The position numbers and the translations under genes are program-made. A DNA stretch of 64,000 bases from an uncultured Bacillaceae bacterium (GTDB taxonomy: Bacteria > Bacillota > Bacilli > Bacillales > Bacillaceae_L). The notes beneath the pieces are model-generated. The model saw nothing but the letters and a program-made list of their open reading frames with translations, was not told the DNA's origin and did not search any database. Location of the stretch: contig CANMHG010000002.1 of assembly GCA_947497585.1 (NCBI GenBank), forward strand, positions 248,001 to 312,000. Direction: 5' to 3'. Below, one piece after another: positions 15,798 to 24,883 of the stretch; within the stretch, counting starts at the first letter, position 1; each line of letters opens with the position of its first letter.

Positions 15798-18428
15798 TTA
15801 TTTCGCATCATACCAAGTTGGCCCGTATGAATAATCAACCTTTAACGGAACCTCAAGTTTAACTGCATTCTCCATTACCTCAGGTACGATTTTTTCTAAA
15901 CGTTCAATTTCATGTTTCGGTGCTTCAAAAATCAGTTCATCGTGAACTTGTAGCAATAGCTTTGATTCTAACTTCTCTTCTACTAAACGGTCTGCCATAT
16001 CGATCATTGCTTTTTTGATAATGTCGGCGGCGCTACCTTGTATTGGAGTATTCATAGCTGTACGTTCTGCAAAGCTTCGAACATTAAAATTACGACTAGT
16101 TATTTCAGGAATGTAACGACGGCGTTGAAGTAAAGTTGAAACATACCCTTTTTGCTTTGCATCCTGAACGATTTCCTCCATATAGTTTTTCACACCAGGG
16201 AAACTTTCCAAATAACGCTCTATGAATTGACCTGCTTCCTTTCTGGTAATACCCAGACTTTGAGAAAGACCATAATCACTAATTCCATATACGATTCCAA
16301 AATTAACAGCTTTTGCTTGGCGTCTCATGTCTCCGGTCACCTCTTCAGCCGAGACATGGAATACATCCATTGCTGTTTTCGTGTGTATATCTAAATCTTT
16401 GTTAAACGCTTCAATTAAGTTCTCATCGTTTGCAATATGTGCAAGTACCCTTAACTCAATTTGTGAGTAGTCTGCTGCAAAGATAACCCAATCCTTTTGC
16501 GAAGGGATAAAAGTTTGTCTTATTTTTCTACCTTCCTCTAAACGAATAGGGATATTTTGCAAATTAGGATCAATTGAACTTAGTCTCCCTGTTTGCGTTA
16601 ACACCTGATTGAACCTTGTATGGACCTTATTTGAATCCTCGTAAATGACCTTTAATAATCCTTCAATATAGGTCGATTGAAGTTTACCAAGTTGTCGATA
16701 ATGCAGGATGTGTTCAATTATCTCATGCTTATTAGATAACTTTTCAAGAACATCAGCTGATGTTGAATATCCGGTCTTTGTCTTTTTTACAGGTGGTAAA
16801 TTAAGCTTCTCGAAAAGGATAGAACCGAGTTGTTTAGGTGAATTGATATTAAACTTTTCTCCTGCACTCTCAAAGATATTTTGTTCTAAAGAATTAAGCT
16901 TTTGCCTTAATTCTTCTCCCATCGCTTTTAATCGTTCGACATCGACTGTTATACCTGTTGCTTCCATTTCAGCTAAGATTAAGGTAAGCGGCAATTCAAG
17001 TTCCGTGAACAGTTCAAGTTGCTCATTTTCAACCAACTCTTCATTTAATTTATCTTTTAAATAGTGAAGTGCTTTCGCTTCTCTAATCAAATGTTCGGCA
17101 AGTATGTCCTGTTCTGGAATCGTGCGTTTTGCACCTTTTCCATACACCGTTTCGTCTGCTTGTATATTTCCATATCCCTTTACTTTGGCAATTGAAGCAA
17201 TATCAACAGTTGATTCTGAAGGGTTAAGAATATACGAGGCAATTAAACAATCAAAATCAATTCCTTTTAATTGTATTCCCTTCCACCTTAAGCCAACGAT
17301 AGAGCTTTTTGCATCAAAGACATTCTTGTGTTGTTGCTCATCTTCAGCCCAAGCTTTAAACACCATTGATTGTAAGGCAACATCAGTTGGTATAAAAAAG
17401 TTTCCGTTATCATTGACTATTGCAAAACCAAGGATATCTGCCTGATGATAATTTTCTTCAAGTATCTCAACTATTAAAGTAGACTCTTTAGCGAAAATAT
17501 CTTCAGTAACCTCAGACACAATCTTGTATTCCACTTCCTCTAAGGCTGTGGTGTCTTCCTCTTCTGACACCCCGAGCTTGTCCAGTAAAGAATTGAATCC
17601 TAGTTCTTTAAATATTGCAGTAAGTTTTGATGGTTCATATCCATCATATTCAATTGCGTCTAGACCAACTTCAATTGGTGCTTCTTGGATTATGGTAGCT
17701 AGTTCCTTACTCATCAAAGCCTGTGCTTTATTATCTGATAGTTTTTCCTTTAATTTATCTCCGCTTACCTGATCAATAGACTCGAGTAAATTTTCTAGCG
17801 TTCCAAATTCTTTAAGTAGCTTTAAAGCTGTTTTTTCACCAACGCCTGGTACACCAGGAATATTATCTGAACTATCTCCCATTAAGCCCTTCATATCGAT
17901 AATTTGTTCAGGACTAATTCCATACTTTTCTTGAACAAATTCTGGGGTATAGGAATCTACATCTGTAATCCCTTTTTTTGTAATATCCACTGTTATTTTG
18001 TCTGATGCTAATTGAGTTAAATCTTTATCTCCGGATATGACCTTTACTGTATAACCTTCTTTTGCTGCTTTTGCAGAAAGAGTACCAATAATATCATCTG
18101 CCTCGTAATTTTCAAGCTCGTAACGCTTAATGTTGTATGCATCTAATAATTCTCTTAAAAATGGGAATTGCTCCGATAATTCTGGTGGTGTTTTTTGACG
18201 GCCACCTTTGTATTCTCCAAATGTTTTATGACGAAATGTTGTTTTACCTGCATCAAATGCAACTAAAATATGGGAAGGTTTCTCGTCCTCTAGAATTTTC
18301 ATGAGCATCATAGTGAAGCCATAAATTGCGTTTGTATGTACACCTTTTTCATTGCTTAGTAGTGGTAGTGCAAAAAAAGCACGATAAGCAATACTATTTC
18401 CATCTATTAATACTACCTTTTTTGACAT
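15798..18428 (-). CDS. polA: DNA polymerase I
   Basis: An 876-residue polymerase for gap filling and Okazaki-fragment maturation. The 5'-3' exonuclease/flap domain (about 1-290) has VLIDGNSIAYRAFFALP, ENYEADDIIGTL and KGLMGDSSDNIPGVPGVG. The middle domain (about 300-470) has the fold of the 3'-5' exonuclease but lacks the usual D-x-E set, as in other Bacillus enzymes, so no proofreading is expected. The polymerase domain carries motif A DYSQIELRVLAH, motif B RRQAKAVNFGIVYG and motif C QVHDELIFE. It heads the polA-mutM-ytaF-coaE cluster. Confidence 0.97.
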   Translation of the reverse strand: MSKKVVLIDGNSIAYRAFFALPLLSNEKGVHTNAIYGFTMMLMKILEDEKPSHILVAFDAGKTTFRHKTFGEYKGGRQKTPPELSEQFPFLRELLDAYNIKRYELENYEADDIIGTLSAKAAKEGYTVKVISGDKDLTQLASDKITVDITKKGITDVDSYTPEFVQEKYGISPEQIIDMKGLMGDSSDNIPGVPGVGEKTALKLLKEFGTLENLLESIDQVSGDKLKEKLSDNKAQALMSKELATIIQEAPIEVGLDAIEYDGYEPSKLTAIFKELGFNSLLDKLGVSEEEDTTALEEVEYKIVSEVTEDIFAKESTLIVEILEENYHQADILGFAIVNDNGNFFIPTDVALQSMVFKAWAEDEQQHKNVFDAKSSIVGLRWKGIQLKGIDFDCLIASYILNPSESTVDIASIAKVKGYGNIQADETVYGKGAKRTIPEQDILAEHLIREAKALHYLKDKLNEELVENEQLELFTELELPLTLILAEMEATGITVDVERLKAMGEELRQKLNSLEQNIFESAGEKFNINSPKQLGSILFEKLNLPPVKKTKTGYSTSADVLEKLSNKHEIIEHILHYRQLGKLQSTYIEGLLKVIYEDSNKVHTRFNQVLTQTGRLSSIDPNLQNIPIRLEEGRKIRQTFIPSQKDWVIFAADYSQIELRVLAHIANDENLIEAFNKDLDIHTKTAMDVFHVSAEEVTGDMRRQAKAVNFGIVYGISDYGLSQSLGITRKEAGQFIERYLESFPGVKNYMEEIVQDAKQKGYVSTLLQRRRYIPEITSRNFNVRSFAERTAMNTPIQGSAADIIKKAMIDMADRLVEEKLESKLLLQVHDELIFEAPKHEIERLEKIVPEVMENAVKLEVPLKVDYSYGPTWYDAK

Positions 18429-18470
18429 CTTAATCCCCCATTTCTTCCTATAGGTTACATTTTATATCTT

Positions 18471-18604
18471 GTCCGTTCCTTTGCGCTCCAGGCACTTGCT
18501 TTCCGCGGGGAGGAATGCGAGCCTCCTCGGCGCTTTGCGCCTGTGGGGTCTCGCACTTTCCTCTACTTCCCGCAGGAGTCAAGTGCCTTCCGCTCCAATC
18601 CACT
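18471..18604 (-). repeat. intergenic repeat, class I, copy 3
   Basis: A full-length class I element (GTCCGTTCCTTTGCGCTCCA at the left end, CGCTCCAATCCAC at the right) with centre GCCTCCTCGGCGCTTTGCGCC. It ends 42 nt before the polA start and begins after the hflC terminator, so it probably lies in the polA leader. Confidence 0.92.
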
Positions 18605-18653
18605 ATAAGTGTAATTATTCAAGATCAACACTTTATTTGAAAAAGCCAAAATA

Positions 18654-18719
18654 TAAAAAGACACTATTTCCTTCTATATATTTTAGCATGACTAAATACA
18701 GAAAGGAAAATAGTGTCTA
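18654..18719 (-). terminator. terminator after hflC
   Basis: Long hairpin with arms AGACACTATTTTCCTTTCT and AGAAGGAAATAGTGTCT, about 25-nt loop, then TTTTTATATTTT on the minus strand. Confidence 0.75.
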
Positions 18720-18733
18720 TTATTGTTTTGGGT

Positions 18734-19666
18734 TTACTCAGTGTAGCCCATTAGTATTCTTGCATATGGTGATTCTGATGGTAGGATAATGACTGTTTCA
18801 CCATTGATTGTACGTTTGTAGGATTCTAAAGTACGGTATAGGTTGTAAAATCCAGGGTCCTTTGTAAAGGCGTTGTTATAAACTCTTGCTGCTTCTCCTT
18901 CACCTTCACCACGAATTGTTTCTGCATCAGCCTGCGCTTTGGCTAATAATTCTTTTACTTCTCTATCCGTGTTCGCTATAATTCTATTTTTCTCTGCATC
19001 CCCCATAGATAAATATTCTTGAGCTTTAGATTCACGTTCAGAGATCATACGAGTAAATACGGATAATTCATTTTCTTTAGGTAAATCTGTTCTCTTCATT
19101 CGAATATCAGTTACAGAGATACCGTAGTTATCACGCGCTAACAGTTCATTGACGATTTCTGTTACGCGATCATTTAAACTACCTCTATTCGATTTCTCAT
19201 CATTTATTATTTCGTCATAGTTTAATTGACCTAATTCAGTTCGTAAAGCTGAGTATACAAATTCATCTAGTTTTGCTTCTGCATTTTCAACTGTACGAGT
19301 AACTGCAATCATTTGTTTAGGATTATCTACACGCCATAAAGCATAATTATCGATAATAATACGCTTTTTGTCCTTTGTATTTATTTCAGCTTCCTCAACA
19401 TCATAGACCATTTGGTACTTTGGAAGTGTTGACACAGACTGAATAAAAGGAATTTTATAACTTAAACCAGGCTCATTTTCAATGCGCACAACTTCTCCAA
19501 ATTGACGGACAACCTTAAATTCTCCTTCTTTAACAATAAAAAGATTTGTTAACAAAATAATTAATAACGCAACAATAATTACAATGAAGATACCACCTTT
19601 AGTGTATTTCTTCCAATCGTTGTTTTGTTTACGTTGTTCAATGTCTATTACATTTTGATCAGTCAT
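18734..19666 (-). CDS. hflC: HflC-type SPFH protein, modulator of FtsH protease
   Basis: A 310-residue single-pass membrane protein. A transmembrane helix (about 24-47, GGIFIVIIVALLIILLTNLFIV) is followed by an SPFH/band-7 domain (about 48-215, with KEGEFKVVRQFGEVVRIENEPG) and a helical region AQADAETIRGEGEGEAARVYNNAF typical of HflC. With HflK it forms a large cage around FtsH and controls membrane protein turnover. Its ATG overlaps the hflK stop (TAATG), so translation is coupled. B. subtilis, as far as I recall, lacks an hflKC pair at this locus. Confidence 0.88.
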   Translation of the reverse strand: MTDQNVIDIEQRKQNNDWKKYTKGGIFIVIIVALLIILLTNLFIVKEGEFKVVRQFGEVVRIENEPGLSYKIPFIQSVSTLPKYQMVYDVEEAEINTKDKKRIIIDNYALWRVDNPKQMIAVTRTVENAEAKLDEFVYSALRTELGQLNYDEIINDEKSNRGSLNDRVTEIVNELLARDNYGISVTDIRMKRTDLPKENELSVFTRMISERESKAQEYLSMGDAEKNRIIANTDREVKELLAKAQADAETIRGEGEGEAARVYNNAFTKDPGFYNLYRTLESYKRTINGETVIILPSESPYARILMGYTE

Positions 19667-20634
19667 TAGTTACCACTCCCTTCTTGCGAGTCTTTAGGTG
19701 TAGTTTGCGTTTGTTTTTCAAGTGGTCTAATTGGAAGATATTTCATTGTATTACCATCTTCACTCATAATGTAAATCTCAGCTCCCGGTAGTACCTGATC
19801 AAGAGTCTCTAACACTAAACGCTTTCGAGTTATTTCAGGAGAGACTTTGTATTCTTCATAAAGTGCATTAAATTTCGCAACGTCCCCTCGAGCTGTTTCA
19901 ATTCTAGCTGCTTTATCTCCTTCAGCTCTTGAAATAATTGCGTCCTTTTCACCTTCAGCTTCCTGCGTTCGTTGATTTCGATATTTATTTGCTTCGTTAA
20001 TCTTTGTATTCATCGTTTCACGAGCATCCGTAACATTCGTAAAAGCTTTACGAACATCATCATTCGGAAGCTCAACATCTTGTAGTTTTACTGCTGTTAC
20101 AGAAATACCAATATCATATCTTTCAACTAATGAGATGAGTAAATCTCTTACCTCAGCTTCTATTTGAGCTTTTCCAGAGGTTAGAGCATCATCAATTCTT
20201 GAGCTCCCAATAATACTTCTTAATGAAGAAGATGTTGCATTATATAAGATTTGTTGAGGATCTTCTGAATTATATAAATAACTTCCAGGATTAGTAATTT
20301 TCCATTGTACTACAAGATCAGCTAATACAATGTTTTCGTCCCCTGTAATCATTTTTGTTTCATCTGGAAAATCAACAATTTCTCCGTTTTTTTGATCATA
20401 TCCAAATTGCAAACTGAATGTTTCTTTAGATAATTTTTGTACGTCTTGGATTGGCCAAGGAAGCTTAAAATGTAACCCTGGTTCACTAATCCCTTCATTT
20501 ACTTTACCGAATGTTAAGATTACTGCTTGTTCAGATTCATCTACTGTGTACCATGATGTGAATGCTGTAATACCAAGTAAAATGATAACCAATGATAGTC
20601 CCGCAGTGATAAAAATTCGTTTCAGACTCATCAT
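19666..20634 (-). CDS. hflK: HflK-type SPFH protein, modulator of FtsH protease
   Basis: A 322-residue partner of HflC. One N-terminal transmembrane helix (about 8-28), an SPFH domain starting ESEQAVILTFGKVNEGISEPG, then the coiled coil EANKYRNQRTQEAEGEKDAI (about 215-234) and a low-complexity polar tail (QTQTTPKDSQEGSGN). Unlike proteobacterial HflK it has no Gly-rich N-terminal tail, so the topology is shorter. First gene of the hflK-hflC pair, with GGGGG 8 nt before the first of two adjacent ATG codons. Role inferred from family. Confidence 0.88.
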   Translation of the reverse strand: MMSLKRIFITAGLSLVIILLGITAFTSWYTVDESEQAVILTFGKVNEGISEPGLHFKLPWPIQDVQKLSKETFSLQFGYDQKNGEIVDFPDETKMITGDENIVLADLVVQWKITNPGSYLYNSEDPQQILYNATSSSLRSIIGSSRIDDALTSGKAQIEAEVRDLLISLVERYDIGISVTAVKLQDVELPNDDVRKAFTNVTDARETMNTKINEANKYRNQRTQEAEGEKDAIISRAEGDKAARIETARGDVAKFNALYEEYKVSPEITRKRLVLETLDQVLPGAEIYIMSEDGNTMKYLPIRPLEKQTQTTPKDSQEGSGN

Positions 20635-20794
20635 GCTGCTTTCCCCCTTATTCTATAATTTAACCCAAATTCATATATTACTAGATTATCGGAAGTTAGG
20701 TATTTACACCGATTGCTCGGGATATAATTATATACGAGTGAAAGTCTAGAAAGTTTCAAAAAAGATTTTATTCGTATTTGAATTACATATGATC

Positions 20795-20822
20795 AAAAAA
20801 AATAACCCTAAAAGAGTTATTT
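20795..20822 (-). terminator. terminator overlapping the end of the GNAT gene
   Basis: ATAACTC / AGGGTTAT short stem followed by eight T on the minus strand; the stem includes the stop codon. Confidence 0.6.
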
Positions 20823-21302
20823 TTTATTACTGTTATTAAATTCTTGAACAGACCTTCTTGAATTATCATAAGTTTCGCTGTATTGATCATTTGTATAGTC
20901 TTTGATTACACTTCTCCAAAATGCTTGGGCTGGATAGTTTTTTGCAATTTGTGTAATTCTCCATTCACCTAAGAACATATCAAATACTTTCCTGGCAACG
21001 ATTTTCCCTATACCTTTTCCTGAATATTTCTTTAGTATAAAAAACTCAGCAATAGAGGCTGGACTCGTTCCAGTTTGGCTATTCACTAAAACAAAACCAG
21101 CTAGTATACCATCTACTTTTATAAAAAATGGATGCTTATTTTCTCGTGTCCAATACTCTTCTAGATTAAAAGGTTCATATAAACCTTGTTCATTGACCTC
21201 GATACTATTAATAAATTGACTAAAATCATAAATATAAAACTGCATGATATTATGTAAAATTTGTTGTTCACTTTTTTCTACTCTTACAACCTCAATATTC
21301 AT
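20817..21302 (-). CDS. GNAT family N-acetyltransferase
   Basis: A 161-residue acetyltransferase fold. Motif A, the pyrophosphate loop for acetyl-CoA, is KKYSGKGIGKIVARK (about 90-104) after the beta strand IAEFFIL. The region IDGILAGFVLVNSQ-like (VDGILAGFVLV, 63-73) is the preceding strand pair. The substrate cannot be told from sequence. The gene stands alone between phoR and hflK with its own small terminator, and is not part of the conserved B. subtilis order, so it may be a local insertion. Confidence 0.8.
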   Translation of the reverse strand: MNIEVVRVEKSEQQILHNIMQFYIYDFSQFINSIEVNEQGLYEPFNLEEYWTRENKHPFFIKVDGILAGFVLVNSQTGTSPASIAEFFILKKYSGKGIGKIVARKVFDMFLGEWRITQIAKNYPAQAFWRSVIKDYTNDQYSETYDNSRRSVQEFNNSNKK

Positions 21303-21365
21303 ATCTCACCTCAAAGAAATTTAACTGCAAATTCAATTTAACTAATATTGGCAATTAAATCAAGA

Positions 21366-21402
21366 TAAAAAAGAGACAAGACCTAATAAAGGACTTGTCT
21401 TT
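21366..21402 (-). terminator. terminator after phoPR
   Basis: AAGACAAGTCCT / AGGTCTTGTCT stem and T run on the minus strand, about 100 nt beyond the phoR stop. Confidence 0.8.
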
Positions 21403-21500
21403 CAAAAAATAAATTTCCTCGGATGAAGGGGTCTTCAAAATTAGTGTAGAGGTTTATTGTTAAACTCATATAAATCTACTGTAAAAATTCTGTAAATTTT

Positions 21501-23270
21501 TTAAGAAATGCTTCTTTTTAAGTTAACTATAAATGTAGTACCTTCACCAACTTTACTGTTTACAGCAAGCGTCCCATGATGAGCTTCAACAAGGTGTTTT
21601 ACAATCGCTAAACCTAATCCGGTTCCGCCTGAGTTTCTACTCCTTGCCTTGTCCACTCGATAAAATCTTTCAAATATCCGAGGAATTTCATCCTTTTCTA
21701 TACCTATTCCAGTGTCACTAATTTTTACTTGAATGGTATCTTCTAACTCACTGACTTCAATTAAAACTTTTCCTCCAGAAGGTGTATACGTAATACCATT
21801 ACTGATTAAATTTAGAAATACTTGTTTTAAACGATAGCTATCTCCTTCAACCATCGGTTGGTGACCTGACGTTAGAGAGAGTTTAATATCTTTATTCTCT
21901 GCTTTTCCTCCCAGTAATACCATTATCTCATTTAAAATTTCTACAATATTTACCGGCTGGTAATTCAACTGAAAGCCTTGTTGCTCCATCTTAGATAAAT
22001 CTAATAACTCCTGTATAAGCTCTTGGAGCCGATCACTTTCCTTTAGAATAATAGAAAGAAAATACTCTAATGTCTTTTCATCCTTCATTGCGCCATCTAA
22101 AAGTGTTTCTGAAAAACCTTTTATAGATGTAATCGGAGTTTTTAGTTCATGAGAAACATTGGCTACAAAGTCCTTCCTCATTTGTTCGAGTCTTTTTAAT
22201 TCTGTAATATCATGAAAAACAACTACAACACCTTTCCATTCACTATTCGTACCAATGATTGGTGTCCCATACACCTCGAAATATCTTCGTTCAATTTTTA
22301 GAGGAAGAACAAGTTGTCTACGAACTTTTTCTTCTTTCATAAAAACTTCTTCAATTAATGACACAACTGGTTTATACGGTAAGGCTTCATTATAAAGATG
22401 TGATAAATGATTTGATGTTTCTATATCAAACATTTCCTTGTACGCACGATTTACAAGGTTGATATAACCCCTACCATCAATAAGAATAAGTCCACTTCCC
22501 ATATTTTCGATCAAAGTTCGTAGGCGGTCATGCTGCATTTCATGTGCTTTAGTCATATCTTGTAAATTTCTAGCCAATATATTGATCGAACGATTTAATG
22601 CACTTGTTTCATCCAAATCGGTTTCATATGTTCTAGCTTTAAAATTACCCTTAGCTAATTCAATGGCAACTTTTGTCGCAGATTCAATCGGCTTCGTATA
22701 CTGTGACGTAATCCTTACTCCAAGAAATAGAATTACTACAAAAGCAACTCCTAAGCTACTAATTAATAATCCCCAGATTTGTTGGTTTACTTTTCTTAAC
22801 GAATCAACAGGAGAGCTAAGTACAATATATCCCTCAACAGTTTCGTCTGCAGCAAGTAACGGCACTCCATAGTAATACATATCATATTCTTCTACAATTA
22901 AGTGAAAGCTCTTTTTGTCATTTACGTAATCATTTAGGATTGTACTTATATGTTGTTCATGAATGGTTTTACTATATTCCTTATGTCCATTTGCATCATA
23001 CAAAATTTTACCCGCATGATTTATAATTGTTATTCTTGATTCTAGTGCTCCCTCTATATTATGCATTTTTTCTTTCAATTTAGGATGATAAAACAGTCCA
23101 CCTTCAGACACATAGATTGAAACTAGATTAGCTTCCTTTTCCATTCTTTCGTTAAAAGTATTTAAATAGAAGCTTTTAAACATCTGTCCTAATAAAATCC
23201 CTAAACCTAGAAGCACAGAAACAATTAAAGTTATGAGAGCAAAGAGTAATCGTGAACGAAAGTTATTCAT
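21501..23270 (-). CDS. phoR: sensor histidine kinase PhoR (phosphate response)
   Basis: A 589-residue membrane kinase. Two transmembrane helices (about 7-30 and 164-184) flank an extracytoplasmic domain. They are followed by HAMP (about 185-238), a PAS domain (about 245-360, IENMGSGLILID), the HisKA box with phospho-accepting His374 in NVSHELKTPITSIKG, and the ATPase with N, G1 (DTGIGIEKDE) and G2 (GGTGLGLAIVK) boxes. It phosphorylates PhoP under phosphate limitation. Its ATG overlaps the end of phoP by 8 nt, so the pair is translationally coupled. Confidence 0.93.
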   Translation of the reverse strand: MNNFRSRLLFALITLIVSVLLGLGILLGQMFKSFYLNTFNERMEKEANLVSIYVSEGGLFYHPKLKEKMHNIEGALESRITIINHAGKILYDANGHKEYSKTIHEQHISTILNDYVNDKKSFHLIVEEYDMYYYGVPLLAADETVEGYIVLSSPVDSLRKVNQQIWGLLISSLGVAFVVILFLGVRITSQYTKPIESATKVAIELAKGNFKARTYETDLDETSALNRSINILARNLQDMTKAHEMQHDRLRTLIENMGSGLILIDGRGYINLVNRAYKEMFDIETSNHLSHLYNEALPYKPVVSLIEEVFMKEEKVRRQLVLPLKIERRYFEVYGTPIIGTNSEWKGVVVVFHDITELKRLEQMRKDFVANVSHELKTPITSIKGFSETLLDGAMKDEKTLEYFLSIILKESDRLQELIQELLDLSKMEQQGFQLNYQPVNIVEILNEIMVLLGGKAENKDIKLSLTSGHQPMVEGDSYRLKQVFLNLISNGITYTPSGGKVLIEVSELEDTIQVKISDTGIGIEKDEIPRIFERFYRVDKARSRNSGGTGLGLAIVKHLVEAHHGTLAVNSKVGEGTTFIVNLKRSIS

Positions 23271-23976
23271 CCATTTTTGGCTCCTCTAGCTTGTAACCTA
23301 GCCCTCGAATGGTTTTTATATATACAGGTTTTTTAGAGTTACTCTCTATTTTTTCACGTAAGTGGCTGATGTGCACATCCACAATACGTGTATCTCCAGC
23401 AAAATCATAATTCCAAACAGCACTTAAAAGCTGATCCCGAGTAAGAACTCTCCCCTTATTTCGTGCAAGATAAACAAGCAATTCGAATTCCTTTGGTGTC
23501 AGTTCTAACCTCACTTGATTTGTGTACGCTTCATAATGATCAGGTAGAATTCTTAATTCTCCAATCACAATATTCTCTGTTTCTAGTTCCTCTTCTTTTT
23601 CGGTTTGAATGTTAGTTCTTCTTAAAATGGCTTTAACTCGAGCAACTACTTCTCTTGGACTAAAAGGCTTAGTCATATAATCGTCTGCACCAAGTTCTAA
23701 TCCGATAATTTTATCAAATTCATCATCTTTAGCTGTTAACATTAATATTGGGGTTGTCACCTTTTGTTGGCGTAGCTGCTTACACACTTCAATTCCATCC
23801 ATCTTAGGGAGCATCAAATCAAGTACAAGTATATCTGGTCTTTCATCTAATGCTTTTTGGAACCCTTCTTCACCGTCCATTGCAGTGATAACCTCAAAGC
23901 CTGCTTGATTTAAGTTATACTGCAGTAATGTTGAAATTGATGGTTCATCGTCTACTACTAATACTTTTTTATCCAT
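23263..23976 (-). CDS. phoP: response regulator PhoP
   Basis: A 237-residue OmpR-family regulator. The receiver domain (1-120) has the acidic pocket D9-D10, phospho-accepting Asp53 in VLDLMLPKMDG and Lys of MTKPFSPREVV; the winged helix (about 135-232) ends IRGLGYKLEEP. The start is MDKKVLVVDDE, with GGAGG 5 nt upstream; the TTG four codons earlier overlaps that site. With PhoR it controls phosphate scavenging, teichoic-acid replacement and often the phoPR operon itself. Confidence 0.95.
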   Translation of the reverse strand: MDKKVLVVDDEPSISTLLQYNLNQAGFEVITAMDGEEGFQKALDERPDILVLDLMLPKMDGIEVCKQLRQQKVTTPILMLTAKDDEFDKIIGLELGADDYMTKPFSPREVVARVKAILRRTNIQTEKEEELETENIVIGELRILPDHYEAYTNQVRLELTPKEFELLVYLARNKGRVLTRDQLLSAVWNYDFAGDTRIVDVHISHLREKIESNSKKPVYIKTIRGLGYKLEEPKMDE

Positions 23977-24042
23977 AAAATCCTCCAACTAAAAATAGTA
24001 AAACCCCTCATCCGTTTTTTCTCTTTTTCTCTATTTACGTTA

Positions 24043-24071
24043 ATTATAGTAGATATTTTTTAACTTACCAA
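24043..24071 (-). promoter_or_regulatory. sigma-A promoter of phoPR
   Basis: TTGGTA (24066-24071), 17 nt, TATAAT (24043-24048) on the minus strand, about 65 nt upstream of phoP. PhoP-type TTAACA direct repeats are not clear enough to mark. Confidence 0.65.
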
Positions 24072-24107
24072 CTATTAAATTGATTTTCAGTTACATTAAT
24101 AGAGTCC

Positions 24108-24237
24108 GTTGATTTCCGGTCCAGGCACTTGCTTTCCGCGGGGAGGAAGTCGAGCCTCCTCGGCGCACATGCGCCTGTGGGGTCTCGACCTTTCCTCTAC
24201 TTCCCGCAGGAGTCAAGTGCCTTCCCCTCCAATCAAC
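24108..24237 (-). repeat. intergenic repeat, class I core with class II ends, copy 4
   Basis: The ends GTTGATT / AATCAAC are those of class II, while the inside (CAGGCACTTGCTTTCCGCGG, CCGCAGGAGTCAAGTGCC) is class I. The centre is GCCTCCTCGGCGCACATGCGCC. It lies between the MaoC-like gene's terminator and the phoPR promoter and holds no gene. The whole 23977-24320 gap therefore consists of this repeat, one promoter and one terminator. Confidence 0.9.
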
Positions 24238-24279
24238 TCAGCAAATTGTATAAAGTAAACCACATTAAAGGTAAACAAA

Positions 24280-24307
24280 ATAAAAAGAGGAATTTAAAAT
24301 TCCCCTT
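24280..24307 (-). terminator. terminator after the MaoC-like gene
   Basis: AGGGGAATTT / AAATTCCTCT stem with TTTTTATTTTG on the minus strand. Confidence 0.75.
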
Positions 24308-24320
24308 AGTCTTGCATTAT

Positions 24321-24797
24321 TTAGAAGTTATCTAATGCGTCACCATGCATTGGTTTGAGTTGGTGTGGTGGGCATACTGTTAGTTTGCCTTCAATTACTG
24401 TCTCTTCTTGTTCATTTGTCGCATTTACCGTTATCTCAACGATATGTTCTTCTCTGTTTACATCTGTAATTTCAAACAGAAATTGTACTGTTCCATAGTG
24501 ATAAACAGGCTTTGGAAAAGATAGCGACTGTGAAAGCACATGACTACCTGGGCCAGGTAAGTATTTTGAGATTGCAGCAGTAATGATACCTGTTAACATA
24601 ACACTTGGAACAATTGGCTTCTTAAATGGTGTTTGGGATGCATAGTCATGCTGGATATATAAAGGATTAGAATCATTTGTTAAGCCTAAATATAGAAGTA
24701 AGTCCTTATCCTCAATTTTTTCTGTAAGTGATAACTTTTCACCCGTTGTAATTTCATCTATACTTCTTCCTAATTTACGTTTTTTCCCTAACAACAT
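24321..24797 (-). CDS. MaoC-like hot-dog domain protein
   Basis: A 158-residue protein with a single hot-dog fold. The stretch LTNDSNPLYIQHDYA (about 38-52) is the hydratase-type D-x-N-P-x-H/Y motif of MaoC/FAS1 dehydratases, here with Tyr in place of the usual His, and VPSVMLTGIITAAISKYLPGPGS (split from 61) is the conserved central helix. The loss of that His makes true enoyl-CoA hydratase activity uncertain. It follows mdh in the same direction, 86 nt away, beyond the mdh terminator. Possible fatty-acyl binding role. Confidence 0.7.
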   Translation of the reverse strand: MLLGKKRKLGRSIDEITTGEKLSLTEKIEDKDLLLYLGLTNDSNPLYIQHDYASQTPFKKPIVPSVMLTGIITAAISKYLPGPGSHVLSQSLSFPKPVYHYGTVQFLFEITDVNREEHIVEITVNATNEQEETVIEGKLTVCPPHQLKPMHGDALDNF

Positions 24798-24846
24798 GCG
24801 GCCTTTCTCACCTCCGTAATAATTGAAAACGCTTGCAATTGCTATT

Positions 24847-24873
24847 TAAAAAATTCGGGGGAACCCCCGAATT
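24847..24873 (-). terminator. terminator after mdh
   Basis: Perfect stem AATTCGGGGG / CCCCCGAATT followed by TTTTTAAAT on the minus strand. It ends the citZ-icd-mdh run. Confidence 0.85.
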
Positions 24874-24883
24874 CTAGTTTAAC

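Noticed and set aside
20817..24320. A recently acquired genomic island from the GNAT to phoPR
   Set aside because: Base composition and codon use look like the neighbours, phoPR is core, and no integrase or attachment repeat is present.
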